From NCBI GenBank assembly GCA_963932245.1, contig OZ010746.1:11611204-11675203 (forward strand): a stretch of 64,000 nt of DNA, written 5' to 3'. Made by a program: the position numbers and the translations under genes. The notes under the pieces were generated by a model that had not been told where the DNA came from, made no database searches, and saw nothing but the letters and a program-made list of their open reading frames with translations. Origin of the DNA: Tachinus rufipes (taxonomy: Eukaryota; Arthropoda; Insecta; Coleoptera; Staphylinidae). This document shows, one piece after another, positions 22,477-35,423 of this stretch (the first letter of the stretch is position 1; each line of letters starts with the position of its first letter).

Positions 22477-24800
22477 CTAAAAACAAAGAGATCTAGACGT
22501 CTACGGCGGTGTTGTCTTCTGCCTGGAATAATTTTTTTTAGTTGTGGGCGTGTGCATTGGTATCAATTCCTCTTTTTAAGAGTTAAATTAACACTTTTGG
22601 TTTTGGTTCTTAAAAGCTATTGTAGGGAAGGAAGTAATTTAAAAGTAACTGTTCACTAAAAGTTCATGCTACGTAGTTTTCTGAACTGTAAAGGCACTCA
22701 CAACTACAGGCTTTCCGGAAACCTTATATACTAGATAGAGACTTTTGTAACATACTGCTTACTGGTGGTACACTTTTACAAGGTTTATCACATTGTTTTA
22801 CTGTTGCAAAACGTTTCCCAAACACTTAGCAGATTTTGTTTCAGCTGGGATTTACTTGAACAAGATTGGTTGCCAATTTTCTTCACAACAGCTTGTAGTT
22901 TGGCACTTTCTTTTTAGAGGATGTTCTTGAAGCGTGGTTTCTAAAGTAACATTGTTTGTGCGTTTATCATAAGCTCTTGCCATTTAATATGGAAGTTTTT
23001 AGTTGTATAAAATAGTGTTTTATTGCTCTAGCCTCAGCCGTTGATGTAGTGACGCGTTTGTCGTTTTTGCGTGATTGCAGTTGAGTGTATAACCATAACA
23101 ATACTTTTCGAATCGGCCAGGCATTTCTTGAGCAACTGTAATAATAATAAATTGAGTTTAGAACATAAATACTTCATTTTCATTTATAGAAAATTTATAA
23201 CTAGACTAGGCAAATTCAATAGTTTTTTATTACAGGTTGATAATTGTGAATAGCTTGTTATATATAAAATATTTTTTATGTTTCTAATTAAAGAGAAGAT
23301 TGTTGTTGTTAAAAACCTATTACTACCAATAATTTTCTTACAGCATTTGTTACTGTCTTTGGTTTTCTTTTGGCATGATCTTCTTGATAATTAGTTATCA
23401 AATATTATTATTATCTATTTGAATCTTTATATGGTGACATTAATTTTTAATAATTTTACATTAAACATATTTTCCATTTACGAATTGCAATGTGTGACAC
23501 GTTTGGAGATTAAGTGGGACGATGAATCATTGCATCCCACGCTTCTAGGAAAAGCAAAGCCTCTTCCATGAATTGATATTTATGGATCTTTGTGTATATT
23601 TATAGAAATTTCTAAATATTGTTTACTCATTCTAAGGATTTAACGTTCTAATGCTACAAAATTTCACAATGGAGAACATCTAAAATCTATACACTGCTAC
23701 TATTCACTTACGAAAAGTGGGTGTGGCACTACCGAATGAATGCATTCCTTGATGATAATGTTTTATTATTTCTTAAGATTATTATTTTTTATTTAGAATT
23801 TTATTTATTATAACACAAAATATTATTATTTTTTTGTTATTTAATTAAAATAATAAAGTAGATGTGTTAACTATACATTGTTTGAATATAAAATTTAACT
23901 GCAATTGCATATTTAATTTGACTTGATTGTTACTTTAATTGATTGTGGAAAATGCAGATTTACAGGATGACTAAGATTGATTTGTACGTGGAAGTTTTTG
24001 TCAACGAGTGTAAATTGTAGTCGAGTTTGTCATTTCATTTGTGTATAAACTACTGCAGTTAAAAACTGACAAATTTTTATTAATTAAATGATTACTAATC
24101 TAAGGTGTTATTTACACTACTCCAGTTATAATTTGTTTTTGCTTTTGTTAGTTTTGGTATAACTTTTTGATTTGACAATTTTACTGATGGTTATTACTAT
24201 ATCAGAACGCACATTTTGTCTCATTTTGAACAATCAATAATAAAACTGTATAATAATAATTAATAAATCATTACAAAACTACTAAATTTTTAACTAAAAA
24301 AAGGTTAACTGTACACTTTTTAATTTTTTGATATAGCAGCGTTAGAAAGTAAAACTTTGCGCAATTTTTTTATCTTACTAATAAACCAAATTAATGTAGC
24401 TTTACGTTGTAGGTTGCTACTGTGCTTCATTGATTGTTGTAAGTAGAACACTCTGCATACTTTTTTATTTATTAATGTTATTTTGAAATTGTTGATACTT
24501 TGGTATAAAGCTTAAGAGTTAATGCTAATTAAATCAGAAGGATCAGAATACGTAACATACCAAACTTTAAAATTTGAGATTTAAATCACGTTTTTTAGCC
24601 ATATTTTCATTGTGTGTACTAATTTTTTGTTTAAATGTACTTTTTAAAACATGTATTACAGGTAGATTTATAGTTTTAAGAGCATACCGACCCCTACCTT
24701 GATTTCTAGTATTTTAACAAAAACGGCAACTTCCCCTTCATCGCTGCTTCTAGAAATAATTTGATAATCGATTTATTTTTTTACCAGTACACTTAAAAAG
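22477..24800. other. AT-rich non-coding DNA with a dispersed 100 bp motif
   Basis: No gene seen. 23505-23625 carries a segment also present at 30468-30570 (shared core CCCACGCTTCTAGGAAAAGC followed by CCATGAATT and ATATTTAT). The rest is low-complexity AT-rich sequence without legible coding. Confidence 0.5.
23505..23625 (+). repeat. Dispersed ~100 bp sequence, copy 1
   Basis: Shares TTGGAGA, GAATCATT, then CCCACGCTTCTAGGAAAAGC, CCTC..CCATGAATT and ATATTTAT with 30468-30570 in the same order and orientation. The flanks on both sides differ. Identity is near 80% over the core by eye. It could be a short transposon fragment or a duplicated functional element. Confidence 0.6.
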
Positions 24801-26760
24801 GATGTATGTTGCTCTAAAATAATCAATACTGACAATCTTGTCAAACATACGCAATTAAATTATTGCCGACACAGCCAATAGAATAAACTTTGGACAGAAC
24901 TTGAAGATTTTGTCAAAAGAAAAACCCATGCAGCAAGTCGAACTGAACTGGAATTTTGTAGTATTTGGAGCAAAAGCCGGAGGATTTCTATTTTTTATAA
25001 AAAGCAAGATTTTATTTCGGCTAAAAGATTTCAACAGACTTTTGTACAACTATTTGTAACAGTTGTAAACTAACCTTTAAACTATGACGTTTCAACACCA
25101 AAATTTAAAATGTCAGATCAGTTTTAACAAAGTTAAAAAAGATTATTTTAGAGCAATTTTAAAATATGACTAAAATAATAATTTGCTTTATAACTACCGG
25201 GGTGATTTGGAAGTTAACTAATTATCTTTTTTCAATCAAATTGTAGGATTTATGAAGCAATGTAAAAAGTTGTAAAACACAATAAAAAAGAAGAAGTAGC
25301 AACTTAATAATCAGATTTCTAAACAAGAACTAATCACAAACAAACTAGTATTGACGTTATTCTACCGCTCATGAAATCAAATATTGCACCATTATACCAG
25401 GCTTTAGAGTAAACTTAGAATTAACTCAGCAAAAAGCAATTTTAGTATCCAATTACAATTTGGACTCAAATGCTCGTTAATAGATTTAATTGCTACACAG
25501 CTCAAAAAAGCGTCAGTCATAAAGAAATCCAGAAAGATTGCAGCAAGGACATCAACTATATAGCAATTGTGCATGCGTTTTTGTTCATTAGAACAAAAGA
25601 AATATTTGAAAAGGAGTTACAACAAATTTTGGGACTTTATCACAGAAGCTCTAACGCCCTCAAAACAAAGTTTGATAAACTTTGATAAAGTTGCGGCAAG
25701 CATAACCACAAACGGCGCTTCAAAGATTCTGCAAAAATCAAAGCAACTACAAACCTTACCAGATACTAAAAAAGATCCTAAAACTGCTATATTTTTACTG
25801 TTTTTTGCAACGCTCCTTTGTAACTGTTGAACAAAAATTACTGACTTTAGACTTTTTGGAAGAATTACTTAAAATGTCATTAAAGAAACTTGTATAAACA
25901 AAGTAAAAAATGAGTGGGTAATAAACAAATGTGATTTGAAAGTAACACCAATATTTTTATTTTATTTTACGTTGGTTTGGCTGTGTTGAGAAAATGAGTA
26001 AAAATAGATTAACAAAGCAAATATATGATGGAAATGTATTTATAAAGTTTTAGATGAATACGTGCAAAAAAATTTGAAATTGCAAAGAATAACAGCACAT
26101 GCATGACCAGATGTATAGATATTGCGGAAGTAAATGAATTGTGTAAGGATAAAAAAAAAAGTTGCAACTAATTGTACAGTGTTGCTGCCTACTCCAACAA
26201 GAAACGGTGGCGTGACTAGATATGTTTGTTATTAACTCGGCGTAAAATCCCTTCTAAAAATCTTTTATTTGTCCTTAGCCATCATACGACATTGTCAGGG
26301 CCAAAATACCAAAACGGTGACAATATAATAGCCTACACAACAAGTACTACGAGTAATGCAGAAGTTCAATTCTATTTGTTGTTATTTTCAAAGAATTGGA
26401 GAGCAATATGGTAGACCCGTCTAACTGCTAATTCTTTTCATTTCAATTTAGTAGCGAAAAGTACTAGTAAGAGAGTAATTTATAAGCATTGGCAGTTGAG
26501 TTAAAACCTGAATTTTGTGTATTTTTTCTTATTTTTATGGCGACAAATTGGTACTGAGAACATGCTTTTGAACTGGTACTCAGCACTAGATAGTTTGCTT
26601 GCTTTCTCTCTTTACCACTACTGCTGGCATGGTCATGTTTGTGCTAATAAGAAACGTATTATTTTGAGTGTTGGTTGTCTATCCAGGAAATTGTTTTTTG
26701 GAATTAGTGGCAGCGGTTACCTATCAGGAGACCCCAAAGTCTTGGCGGATGTTTTTTGAG
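24801..26760. other. A/C-rich then T/G-rich unclassified DNA
   Basis: 24.8-25.85 kb is A/C rich on + with broken frames (25470-25685, 25567-25830) that show no known motif. After about 25.9 kb the bias flips. Open frames at 26226 and 26517 are short and unrecognised. Probably decayed transposon pieces in opposite orientations. Confidence 0.35.
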
Positions 26761-28870
26761 ATAATTTCTATAGTTAGACGTCTTGGAATAGGTGGGTTTG
26801 AACTATTGCGGTTAGTAGATGTTTTTCAGTAGTTGTAACTGGAAATATGATACTAGTGGACACGCTGAGTTGGATGTTATAGCTTTAAAGTTGACAGTGG
26901 AGCTGGTTGTTCAGTTCTGGCGTGTTACCGGCTTGCGTAAACAAATGATTGCAAAATGGCTGCTAGCGTAAAAGGTTCTCCGATGGTTTGAGTGCATTTT
27001 AATAAATGAATTACAACACACGCGTACACTAAGAACGTCAAGAACTTACATATGCACTCAGCGCGCTTTCACACGCATTTAGAAAAGATGCAAGTTTAAA
27101 TAAAACTAAAAGTTTTTGGTTGATTTGGAAGTGATGCGGTGGTTTGAAATTTTTGTTGAATGTCTTGAACTGAGCATGATCCAGGTTTAGGCTGAGGCCT
27201 CCACTGTCTTGCGGTGCCATCCGCTGAAAAGTCTTCCCGTTTTGTGCTCAAGTGTTTCATTTGCCGTGCGGCGTTGCGGCTACGCACAAATTCTACCCTA
27301 GTAGGTGGTTGTTACTAATTGATTTCTTTGCTAATGTTTCCGTCGGTTTTTGCTTAACATTGTCTCCGTCAGTGGGTGGCTCACACAAGTATCATGTTTA
27401 TGGTTAACCGGGCTCAGCTGAAAGATTTGCTTTAACAACTTTTTTAGCGTCTGCTTTGAGCGGAAATGGTTTTGTTCCAGCCAGAATTATTTTTGATATT
27501 TGCGTGCAATACATTGGTCTTTTTGACTTTTTTGTGGTACTTAGTATTGACAATTTTGGCAATGTAGATCTAAGGCGTAGTTATAAGTGGCTGCAAGAGA
27601 TAGTCTATTATCTCTCCAAAGATTTGGTGGATTTTAGATAGCTACGTTGCGAGCAATTTGACGTTCTACGTAATAATTGCTTTAAAATTGATAGTATTCA
27701 ACTGTATCAATCAAAAGGTAGACTTGATTTTGGTTATGTGCACCAAAGAAGGTTAGTTTTAGGTCACGGTCTAGTGTTTCCAGACTATTTGTAATGAAGT
27801 ATGTGACGTCTTTGAGTTAACGGAGGATTAGGTTGATGTCGTAACTTAAATAACGTGTTAGTTGGTGGTGAGTTCTCCGATTTGGCCAATTGGTTTGGTG
27901 GTATCATGTTATTGTAGTGGTTGGAGTCGAATTCTTTTAGCGACTGTTTCTCATTTTTTAGTTTTATGGGACTTTGAAGGCAATATGCCATTCAATGCCC
28001 AACGAGGTTTCTACGGCGCACTGTCTTGCGATGGAATTTGCTCAAAAGTTTTCTTATTTTGAGCACAAATGTTCCACGGATACGCATAAATTTCCAATTT
28101 TTGCCGGGATTTTTTTTTGTGTGAGCTACTAGCTTTAGCTTCAGCTGCAAGATTTGCGATATGGTTGTTTTCAACGATTTTTTAAGCGTCCGTTTTGAAC
28201 GGAGATGGTTTTGTTCTAGCCTGAACTTTTTTTGATTTCAACTTCTGTTAGGGGCGTTTTATTTAGGTATGTTGCTGATAGAAGCGACAGCAGTTTTAAC
28301 TGAACCAAAGTAATTTTCTTTTTTTGTGGTACTCGGTATTGACAATTTTGGCAATGTAGACCTCTAGTGTAGTTATAAGTGGCTGCAGACTTTTTTGAAG
28401 ACATTTTGGAGGATTTCAGATGGCTGCACTGCAAATAATCTGACGTTCTACGTAATAATTGCTTTAAAATTTGACCCAGTATCGATCAAAAGGTGGACTT
28501 GATTTTGGTTCAGTGCACCAGCAAGGGCCAGTTTTAGGTCATGGGTCCAGTGTTTTCAGACTATTTATGATAAAGTCTGTAACGTCTTTGAGTTACCGGG
28601 GTTTTGGGTCAATATTGTGATTCAAGTGATCTGTCAGTAGTTGGAGGTGAGTTTTTTGATTCGGTCGATTGGCTTGGTGGTATCTCGATATTGTAGCGTT
28701 TGAAGACGGATTTTTTAAGCGACTGTTCCTCATCTTTTTGTTTTATTGGACCGTGAAGACACTATGTCATTTAATGTCCCACGTTAAACGTCTACAAATG
28801 GTTTTCAGTCTAAGGCTGCTCTAGTGTATTTCTGGTTTGATGTTGACTTCAGGCTTTTGACTGACTGAAA
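26761..28870 (-). repeat. Decayed element with internal ~780 bp tandem duplication
   Basis: Two direct copies are recognisable at about 27425-28005 and 28165-28795. Anchors: GACAATTTTGGCAATGTAGA at 27548 and 28338; GACGTTCTACGTAATAATTG at about 27661 and 28441; GCGACTGTTTCTCAT / GCGACTGTTCCTCAT at about 27940 and 28720. The second copy has about 45 extra bases near 28245-28300. On the - strand the sequence is A/C and lysine/threonine rich like LINE ORF1 sequences, but no zinc knuckle or RT motif is legible, so the family is not assigned. Confidence 0.55.
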
Positions 28871-30467
28871 GCAAATAAAAAAAATTATTATTTATAGCGC
28901 GGCAAGCTTTAGTTGACTTTGAGGTTATGTATCAAAAAAAGTGTTTCTTTAAGAAAACTTAAAATTTTGTTTTTTCAATTTTAGCTAGATCTATGACGGT
29001 GCATCTTGCTTTACTACAGCAATTTTTTGTAATTGTTAGAAACCGTTTAATAAATGTTTTTTAACAAACCTTGCTGCGTTCCACTTCTTGTAAACATTTA
29101 CGTCACACTAATCTTTAATCGTTACAATTGTGATAGACAGAAACTTTGTCTAAAATTAAACGTCAAACAAATTTTGATCTGTCCTGACAAGGTGAATACG
29201 TGCGTAACATACATGCAGAAGCAATAAAGTTTGCACTGATCGTTTTAGGGAAAATGAATCAATTACTGACAAACTACAGTCTTTACTTTATTGACAAGTT
29301 TGAGCGGCATCAAATGGCTCCTAACGTGAGGCAACAAATGGCATGGTACGTTACGACGTTAAGAGCAAATTTTTGAAGAATACTTATTGAATTCTAAAAA
29401 GTACATGATTTTCTATCTACTAAGACGATTTGCCAAGAAAGTGTTGTAGAGTCTTGCACCGACTACTACCCACCGAGCTACTTTAGTAATACCACTAACA
29501 CAACTCCCAGTCAACTACTGTATAAAACAAACTACATTCACCTTAACGTAAAGTTCTTTGAACGTGTTATAGAGATAAGCAGAAAAGGCCTATACCAGCT
29601 GCTTGACCCAACTTGAGCACAGCTAAAATTAGTAAAACTACTACATCCATCATTTGGTTGGTCGTAGCGTAACTAAGTGCCTGTACTGCAAGTTGAGACC
29701 GCCACCGTCAATAAAGTCACTATGGAGATTGAAGAAGTCTTAGAGTATAGACGGTTGCAACTATTTTGCCAGGGTTTTCTGCACGGATACTTTAGCTGTA
29801 ATTACGTCGCATTAAGTTGTGTTACATTATCAAGCTTATTAAATTATGTCAAAATTGTTGATTACTTTATCAAAATTCTACTTTTTTGAATACATATTAA
29901 AGCAAACTAACTTTTATACCCCGTGCTTGCACATATATTTTGCCAGAGCTTTTTGCAATGCCATTATTGTTGGTTTTAAGCTGCATTCCGGCTTGTAACA
30001 CACATAGCCACATTACGTCGCGCAACACAAACAACTGCAGTATGTGTGAGTGTGTAAGAATCAACAATTTCAATTAAAATAAACACAATTAAGTTATATT
30101 TCTTGGACATAGAAGACAAATTGTTATACGAGTAACTAGTATGTATACAATATAATTTAAATTTAAAATAGCAAAAAGTAAATATAAAATAGTTTTACTG
30201 AATAAACTAAGAAAATTATTCAATTTACATAATTTTATCATTTTTTCATTGAAACAGTTATCACAGTGGTTTGCTTAAGATTTTATTAAATAATGTTAAT
30301 CGAACATTTCAAGTCTTCTTTAGATTATTACTTTTTTACTATTTTTTCTATTTTAATTTTTTTTTAAATTAAATTAAAAAATTCATCAAATAATAAAAAG
30401 TACATGTTGTATACAAAATCTAAAAGTTAGTTCATTCAATAATATGATATTCCTGGAACAATTTAAA
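28871..30467. other. Unclassified DNA, A/C-rich part then AT-rich
   Basis: 29.0-29.9 kb is relatively C rich on + with no frame over 70 codons (29677-29889 is the longest and unrecognised). From 30.05 kb it becomes plain AT-rich sequence. No gene seen. Confidence 0.4.
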
Positions 30468-30570
30468 ATTGGAGACAAAGAATCATTCCAACCCACGCTT
30501 CTAGGAAAAGCTTTCCTCCATGAATTAATATTTATCGTCCTTAGTGTACCATTCTACAAATTTCCAAGTA
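30468..30570 (+). repeat. Dispersed ~100 bp sequence, copy 2
   Basis: Second copy of the segment at 23505-23625, with the core CCCACGCTTCTAGGAAAAGC and the downstream CCATGAATTAATATTTAT. See the first copy for the shared anchors. Confidence 0.6.
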
Positions 30571-32960
30571 TTTTAAGCTAGATTAAAATGAATAAAATTT
30601 GTTGCAAATTAATATAATATTTTAAATTAAATAAAAATAAAATTTTCTGCAAATTTAATAAAAATCAATGTGTACTCTAAAATATTTTAAAAATGATGAC
30701 AGTGTCTATACTGTCGGAATATAAAACCGTAATTTTATCTTTCTAAAAAAATTCTCTAGAGAAATATCCAATTACATTTGGCTCGGGAAGACCGTTCGTA
30801 GTAAAATTGTTATTTCTAATAGTATTTCCAGTAGAGTAGCACATCTCAAAATCCCTCTAAAGAAATTTCCAATTACCCAACACTATATTTTATTGGCTCG
30901 CGGACCTATATCTCTTTCAGAACGACGACCTTAAACATAACATACTTATTTGCAATAACACCGTCTGGAAGGAATAAATATATTTTATTTATAGTTCAAA
31001 CATATTTACAGTGAATAATTTATGAAACATGTATGTATGATAGTAAAATGTATTTGATATAGTATGAGGCTGATCGAAAAGTAATTTGGAAACTATAAAC
31101 TAATGCAGGATGAATTTAATCATCTATTATTGCGGTAAGATCCAGGCTTAATCATCAAATCAAAAGTTATGTTACCCTTATTACAAATTACATTTTTACT
31201 ACTACATGTATAAGAAATAATAACTTGCTTTTTTTACAAATTCACCTTGATCATGTTTTGAGTTATTTATTTCTTTAAACTACAGTGAAATTTAAATAGC
31301 AGATACTGATTAAGTAAAAACCAAACTAAACTTTGCGCAATTGCAGTAATTATTTTATGAACATATTAAAAAGGATTTATTTTAATGAATTTAAAACTTT
31401 AGTAGTTTAGAAAGATAAGCTACAAGTTAGCAGTAAAATATTTTAAAATATATCATTTATTACTGTAACGGTATTTTTGGTGTCAGCAATTAACTAATTT
31501 ACGAATAGTGATTGGTTGGGTTTTATGTTGAGATACAAAATTGTATATTTTTTGTCTGCTCACTCTGAAAAACGTTTTTGATCGTACTTTAGATCGGAAA
31601 GTGATGATTTGTGGCTCTAGGGCAGAATTTTTTTTAGAGTGGTTTTATATCAAAACAGTTCTTTGATACCCGCTTAAAAATCAAATAAAAAATTACTAAA
31701 AAAAATTCAATTTTTTAAAATTTAAATTAAATACAATAAAAACTGATGACTATTTATTGACTGCTGTAATTCCTGGATATATTTTAAGGACTACTTTTGC
31801 AAATGGTGCAAATGATTTTAAAATGTACCTTACTACTCAAAGATTTTCTATTTTTTAAAACTTTTCTAGACCATTTTCTTTAATAAACGTGCTACTAAGT
31901 AGTTTAGGAATACTTTTTGACAGCTTTTATTTTTTATGGGTAAAATTACTTTCAATGTTTTACTTGGCTGTTTTCTGTTCAATAAGACTTTTAAGTCCTT
32001 CTAGGCAATCTTATAGTTTTCTAGTGCTTTTTCTTAATAGTCTTAAAAATAAAAATAGTTTAATTATTCTTCATTCTAAGAGACAAATTCTTATTAAATT
32101 ACTTTTTTAGGTAATTTTGAAGCTTCCTAATCTTAAGTCTACTAAATTATTCTTATTAGAGATTATCTTAGATTTTTGTCTTCTTCTTTTTTCATTTTAG
32201 GCGAGTCGCCTGTTTAATCATCGTCCACTTATGAGGCTTTGTCCCAATGGAAACTTGTTGCGAGCAATTTTTACGAGTCTGCGGCCATCCATCCTGCTTA
32301 TGTGTTTGTTCCATTTCTTCTTTCTGTTTATTACCTAGTTGTTGATGTTCTTGACCTTACATGTTGTTTTGATAGAGTTGCTTCTTTCTCTATCCAACAG
32401 TGTATTTTTCCTCATTCTGCTGAGTATCTTCCTTTCAATTGTTTCTAGGAATCTTTTGTTTTTGCTGTTTTTGGCCTGATTTTTTCGGTTTTTGTAGCCT
32501 TACTAAAGTTTTGTGGTAAGGTATGATGTGGTTGTCCAGCTGAACACTCATTATCGTTTTATTTTTGAATGGCATGATTGACCAGACCTTTGGCAGACCT
32601 CTTGATGGAGGTCTAGATTGGAAAGTCACTCTCAAGTCTTGGTGAGCTGGAGTTTCTTGTCTTGGTTCTCAAGAGATCTTTCAGTTTCTAGAGCTGACAT
32701 ACATTGGTCTCATAATCTGGCCGTTGCTCAGTTTGGGGTCTATGGAGAAAATAAATTAGTTGTGTAGGTGAAGTTGATTGGTGCAAAAAGAATTGCATTT
32801 ATCTGGTCTACGGCATTGCTTTAGTCGGGTGATGAAGTATATAGTTGATTAAGTGGCAATATTTGGTTTTGATTGGTGTTATTAAAATTGCCGATGCTTC
32901 TCTTTGTTTTTCGCGGTTTCCACTGCATAACAATCTTAGTCCACTTTTCATCATTTCGTG
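30571..32960. other. AT-rich DNA, T-rich unit, then unclassified decayed element
   Basis: 30.6-31.75 kb is AT-rich without genes. 31.8-32.2 kb is a T-rich unit like that at 14.6-15.2 kb. 32.4-32.7 kb on the - strand holds an open stretch (32635-32435, with PSRGLPKVWSIMPFKNK and VQLDNHIIPYHKTLVRLQ) that looks like once-coding transposon sequence, but I could not name the family. Confidence 0.4.
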
Positions 32961-33112
32961 CAGACCCATGCTAAGATGGCGAGATGACATTCAGCGACGA
33001 GCGGGGAAGAACTGGATGCTCCATGCACAAAACCGGAATACATGGAAAAATATGGAAGAGGCCTATGTCCAGGAGTGGATAAATACAGGCTGATGAAGAA
33101 GATGAAGATTAA
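32961..33112 (+). mobile_element. RTE-like LINE, 5'-truncated 3' end
   Basis: From 32962 the frame reads RPMLRWRDDIQRRAGKNW, then WKNMEEAYVQEWINTG and stop at 33091-33093. This is the conserved C-terminus of RTE-type endonuclease-RT proteins (RWxDDIxxxAGxNW...EAYVQQW). A tail of GATGAAGAAGATGAAGATT follows, as in other 5'-truncated copies of this type. Everything upstream of 32962 is unrelated, so only about 150 bp inserted or survive. A sister fragment is at 61045-61375. Confidence 0.75.
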
Positions 33113-34725
33113 AATTGCACGTGTGCGGTGTAGACCAAAGTCATGTAGCTCAACTTAGACCAAAAATGTTTGTGGGTTGGTAGCGATTCTGGCAAATAAA
33201 GCAGTTTTTTTCTTGTTAGTGGCTACAATGTAATCTGTTTAAAGACTGATGCTAGACTAAGAATAAAACGTTAGTGTGACAACCAGGAACATTTTTAGTT
33301 AATTAAGTGCCAACATTTGGTTTTGGTTGGTGTTGAAATTGCACAGACCGCCGTCAAAGTTTGGTGCATTTTGAGTTTTATTTATTATTATCAATTTTTA
33401 GGTAGTCCTTTACATTAGCACACTCTAATTTTAAAGCTTTATTTGACAAAGTTATTTCTGTGATTTTTTAACAACCTTCTACACAATTTTTACAACTCAA
33501 AAAAAGCATTTTGAAAAAATTTCTTACAATAAAATTTTACTGTCAATTTGTGTTTTTCATAAACAGTGTTTTTTTTATCCGCTAATTTGACTTGAGTTGT
33601 AGAAAAACACAAAAAACATAACAACAATTCCATTTCAAACATCCACAAAAAAAAGGAGGAGCGGGGCAAGCACTACTTGTCGACTTGTCGTAAATTTAGA
33701 TAGTTGCGTTATAACAGATTTGGTTTTAACTTTGTTTTTAATTGAAATTCAAACTTTTGGAGCTGGCACAATTTTTATTTTTGATAATTTGTCAAAATAT
33801 TGGGTTTTGGTATTAGAAAAAAAAATTTTTGTCAAAAGAATCATTTTGCTGGTCTGCAAAAATGACAAAGTTTTGCTTCAAAAATTTGAAAAGAACTTTC
33901 CGCACGTTTTTGAAATTCTAAGGAATAGGAAAAATACATGATTGCATTTTATAATTTGTCTATAGCCTGAAAGTTACGTCTCACTAAACTGGCAATTAAT
34001 GTTTATGATTTTAGCCCTGACTGAAACTGAAATTTTGAGTTTTTAAACCCGCGACTCGGTGCCATTTCTTGTTAACTCTTGGCAGATATTTGCATTTTTT
34101 GCGTTTTTTGACGTACGCTACTGGTATTTATTGACTAGTTTTAAAAACAAAGGAAAATATAGAAAGTTTTTGGCGTCAAATAGCCATAGTTTGCAGATGC
34201 GCAATCTGTAATTTTTTGCTTTGACTCTCAACCAAATCATGAAAATGGTTTTTTTTTGAAAAAGTAAGTAGCTACCACCTACTTACATTTTAATTTTGAA
34301 ACGTTTGGGCAGATCTTTAGTCAAACTTTTTATTTAATCCAACAAAGGTTGTAACAATTTCTATATTTTTAGAAGAACATTGATTTTTGTCACACAATGG
34401 GTTTTACCAAAAGTAAATTTTAAGTTTATTTGTTGGCAAATTGCGCTATTATTAGCTTTCTGAGTACACTATAAGTGTGGTCATTCTCTAGCAATAGAAC
34501 AAACAAGTTTAGACTTATTGGTAGTTTGATTTTGGACGTAGTCTTAGTCGAAGATATTTTGTTGTAAGGTGTGCGTGTTGCTGCTTGTTGTTTGTTGTTT
34601 ATCGTAGGCCTAGAAAATCGGTTTTGATAGGCTTGGTTAAACTTTAAATTGTTTTTAGAGGGAATCAGCTTGTGATGTTGACACAAAGCCGGCGGAAATT
34701 GATTTTTTATGTTTTTTTGTTCAGC
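33113..34725. other. T/G-rich unclassified DNA
   Basis: Low-complexity, T-rich on +, with an open frame 33720-33941 and a - strand frame 34686-34426 that show no domain. No gene seen. Confidence 0.45.
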
Positions 34726-34845
34726 GTTAGGTTAGGTTATATTAGGTTAAGTTAAGTTAGGTTAGGTTAGGTTAGGTTAGGTTAGGTTAGGTTAGGTTAG
34801 GTTAGGTTAGGTTAGGTTAGGTTAGGTTAGGTTAGGTTAGGTTAT
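34726..34845 (+). repeat. Interstitial telomere-type array (TTAGG)n
   Basis: About 24 pentamers of TTAGG on the + strand. The first few are degenerate (TTATATTAGGTTAAGTTAAG), the middle about 90 bp is essentially perfect, and the last units decay (TTATCTTAGG). TTAGG is the ancestral telomere repeat of insects and many arthropods. Since chromosome-internal transposon sequence lies on both sides, this is an interstitial telomeric sequence and not a chromosome end. It ends about 230 bp from the 3' tail of the - strand LINE. Confidence 0.9.
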
Positions 34846-35074
34846 CTTAGGCCTATCGAACAATCTGCGCAAAGGCTTTTTGATAGTAGAAATGCGTTTT
34901 ATTTGAAAATTTTAGGTTATGTACGTGACCCATCAATCCAATTCAAACAATCGCAATTTATTTAGTTATATGCGTACTACGATATAAATTGTCAATTGCA
35001 AAACGATAGATAAATTTACAAGAATTTTTAGTTATCCATGTATGTAGCACAACATTTTTATGTTAATAATGTTA
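34846..35074. other. Spacer between telomere-type array and LINE tail
   Basis: About 230 bp of AT-rich sequence with no feature seen. Confidence 0.5.
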
Positions 35075-35075
35075 T

Positions 35076-35130
35076 CAATTTATTTATTTATTTATTCATT
35101 TATTTATTTATTTATTTATTTATTTATTAA
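35076..35130 (-). repeat. (TAAA)n tail of the - strand LINE
   Basis: A run of ATTT units on + with one ATTC variant, immediately 3' of the LINE UTR on the - strand. Simple-repeat tails of this kind are usual for CR1/RTE-like LINEs, and this one marks the 3' boundary. Confidence 0.75.
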
Positions 35131-35423
35131 ATTATTATCCCAACAGAACTAATAGTAGATAATATACAGACATAGGTAAATAGATACAAGGAAAGAAAAT
35201 AATTATGATACAATAAAATTAAATAAAGAAGTTATGATATAAGACTAAACAAAAAAAAAAAAAGTATGAATGAACAAAAAATAAACAAAAGTTTTACAGA
35301 AATATACAAAAATTATATAAAATAAAATGGTTAAAAAAATGCTTGATTGGGCGCTACGGAGTTTACAGCATTCATTACTCTGTTTATCGGTGCATTTAGT
35401 CCTAAATTACTGTGCGACCTAAA

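Noticed and set aside
32845..33093. 82-codon open frame taken as a whole protein
   Set aside because: Only the last 44 residues are the RTE C-terminus; the upstream half belongs to unrelated DNA joined at about 32961.
35076..35130. Independent ATTT microsatellite
   Set aside because: It sits exactly at the 3' end of the - strand LINE and is better explained as its simple-repeat tail.
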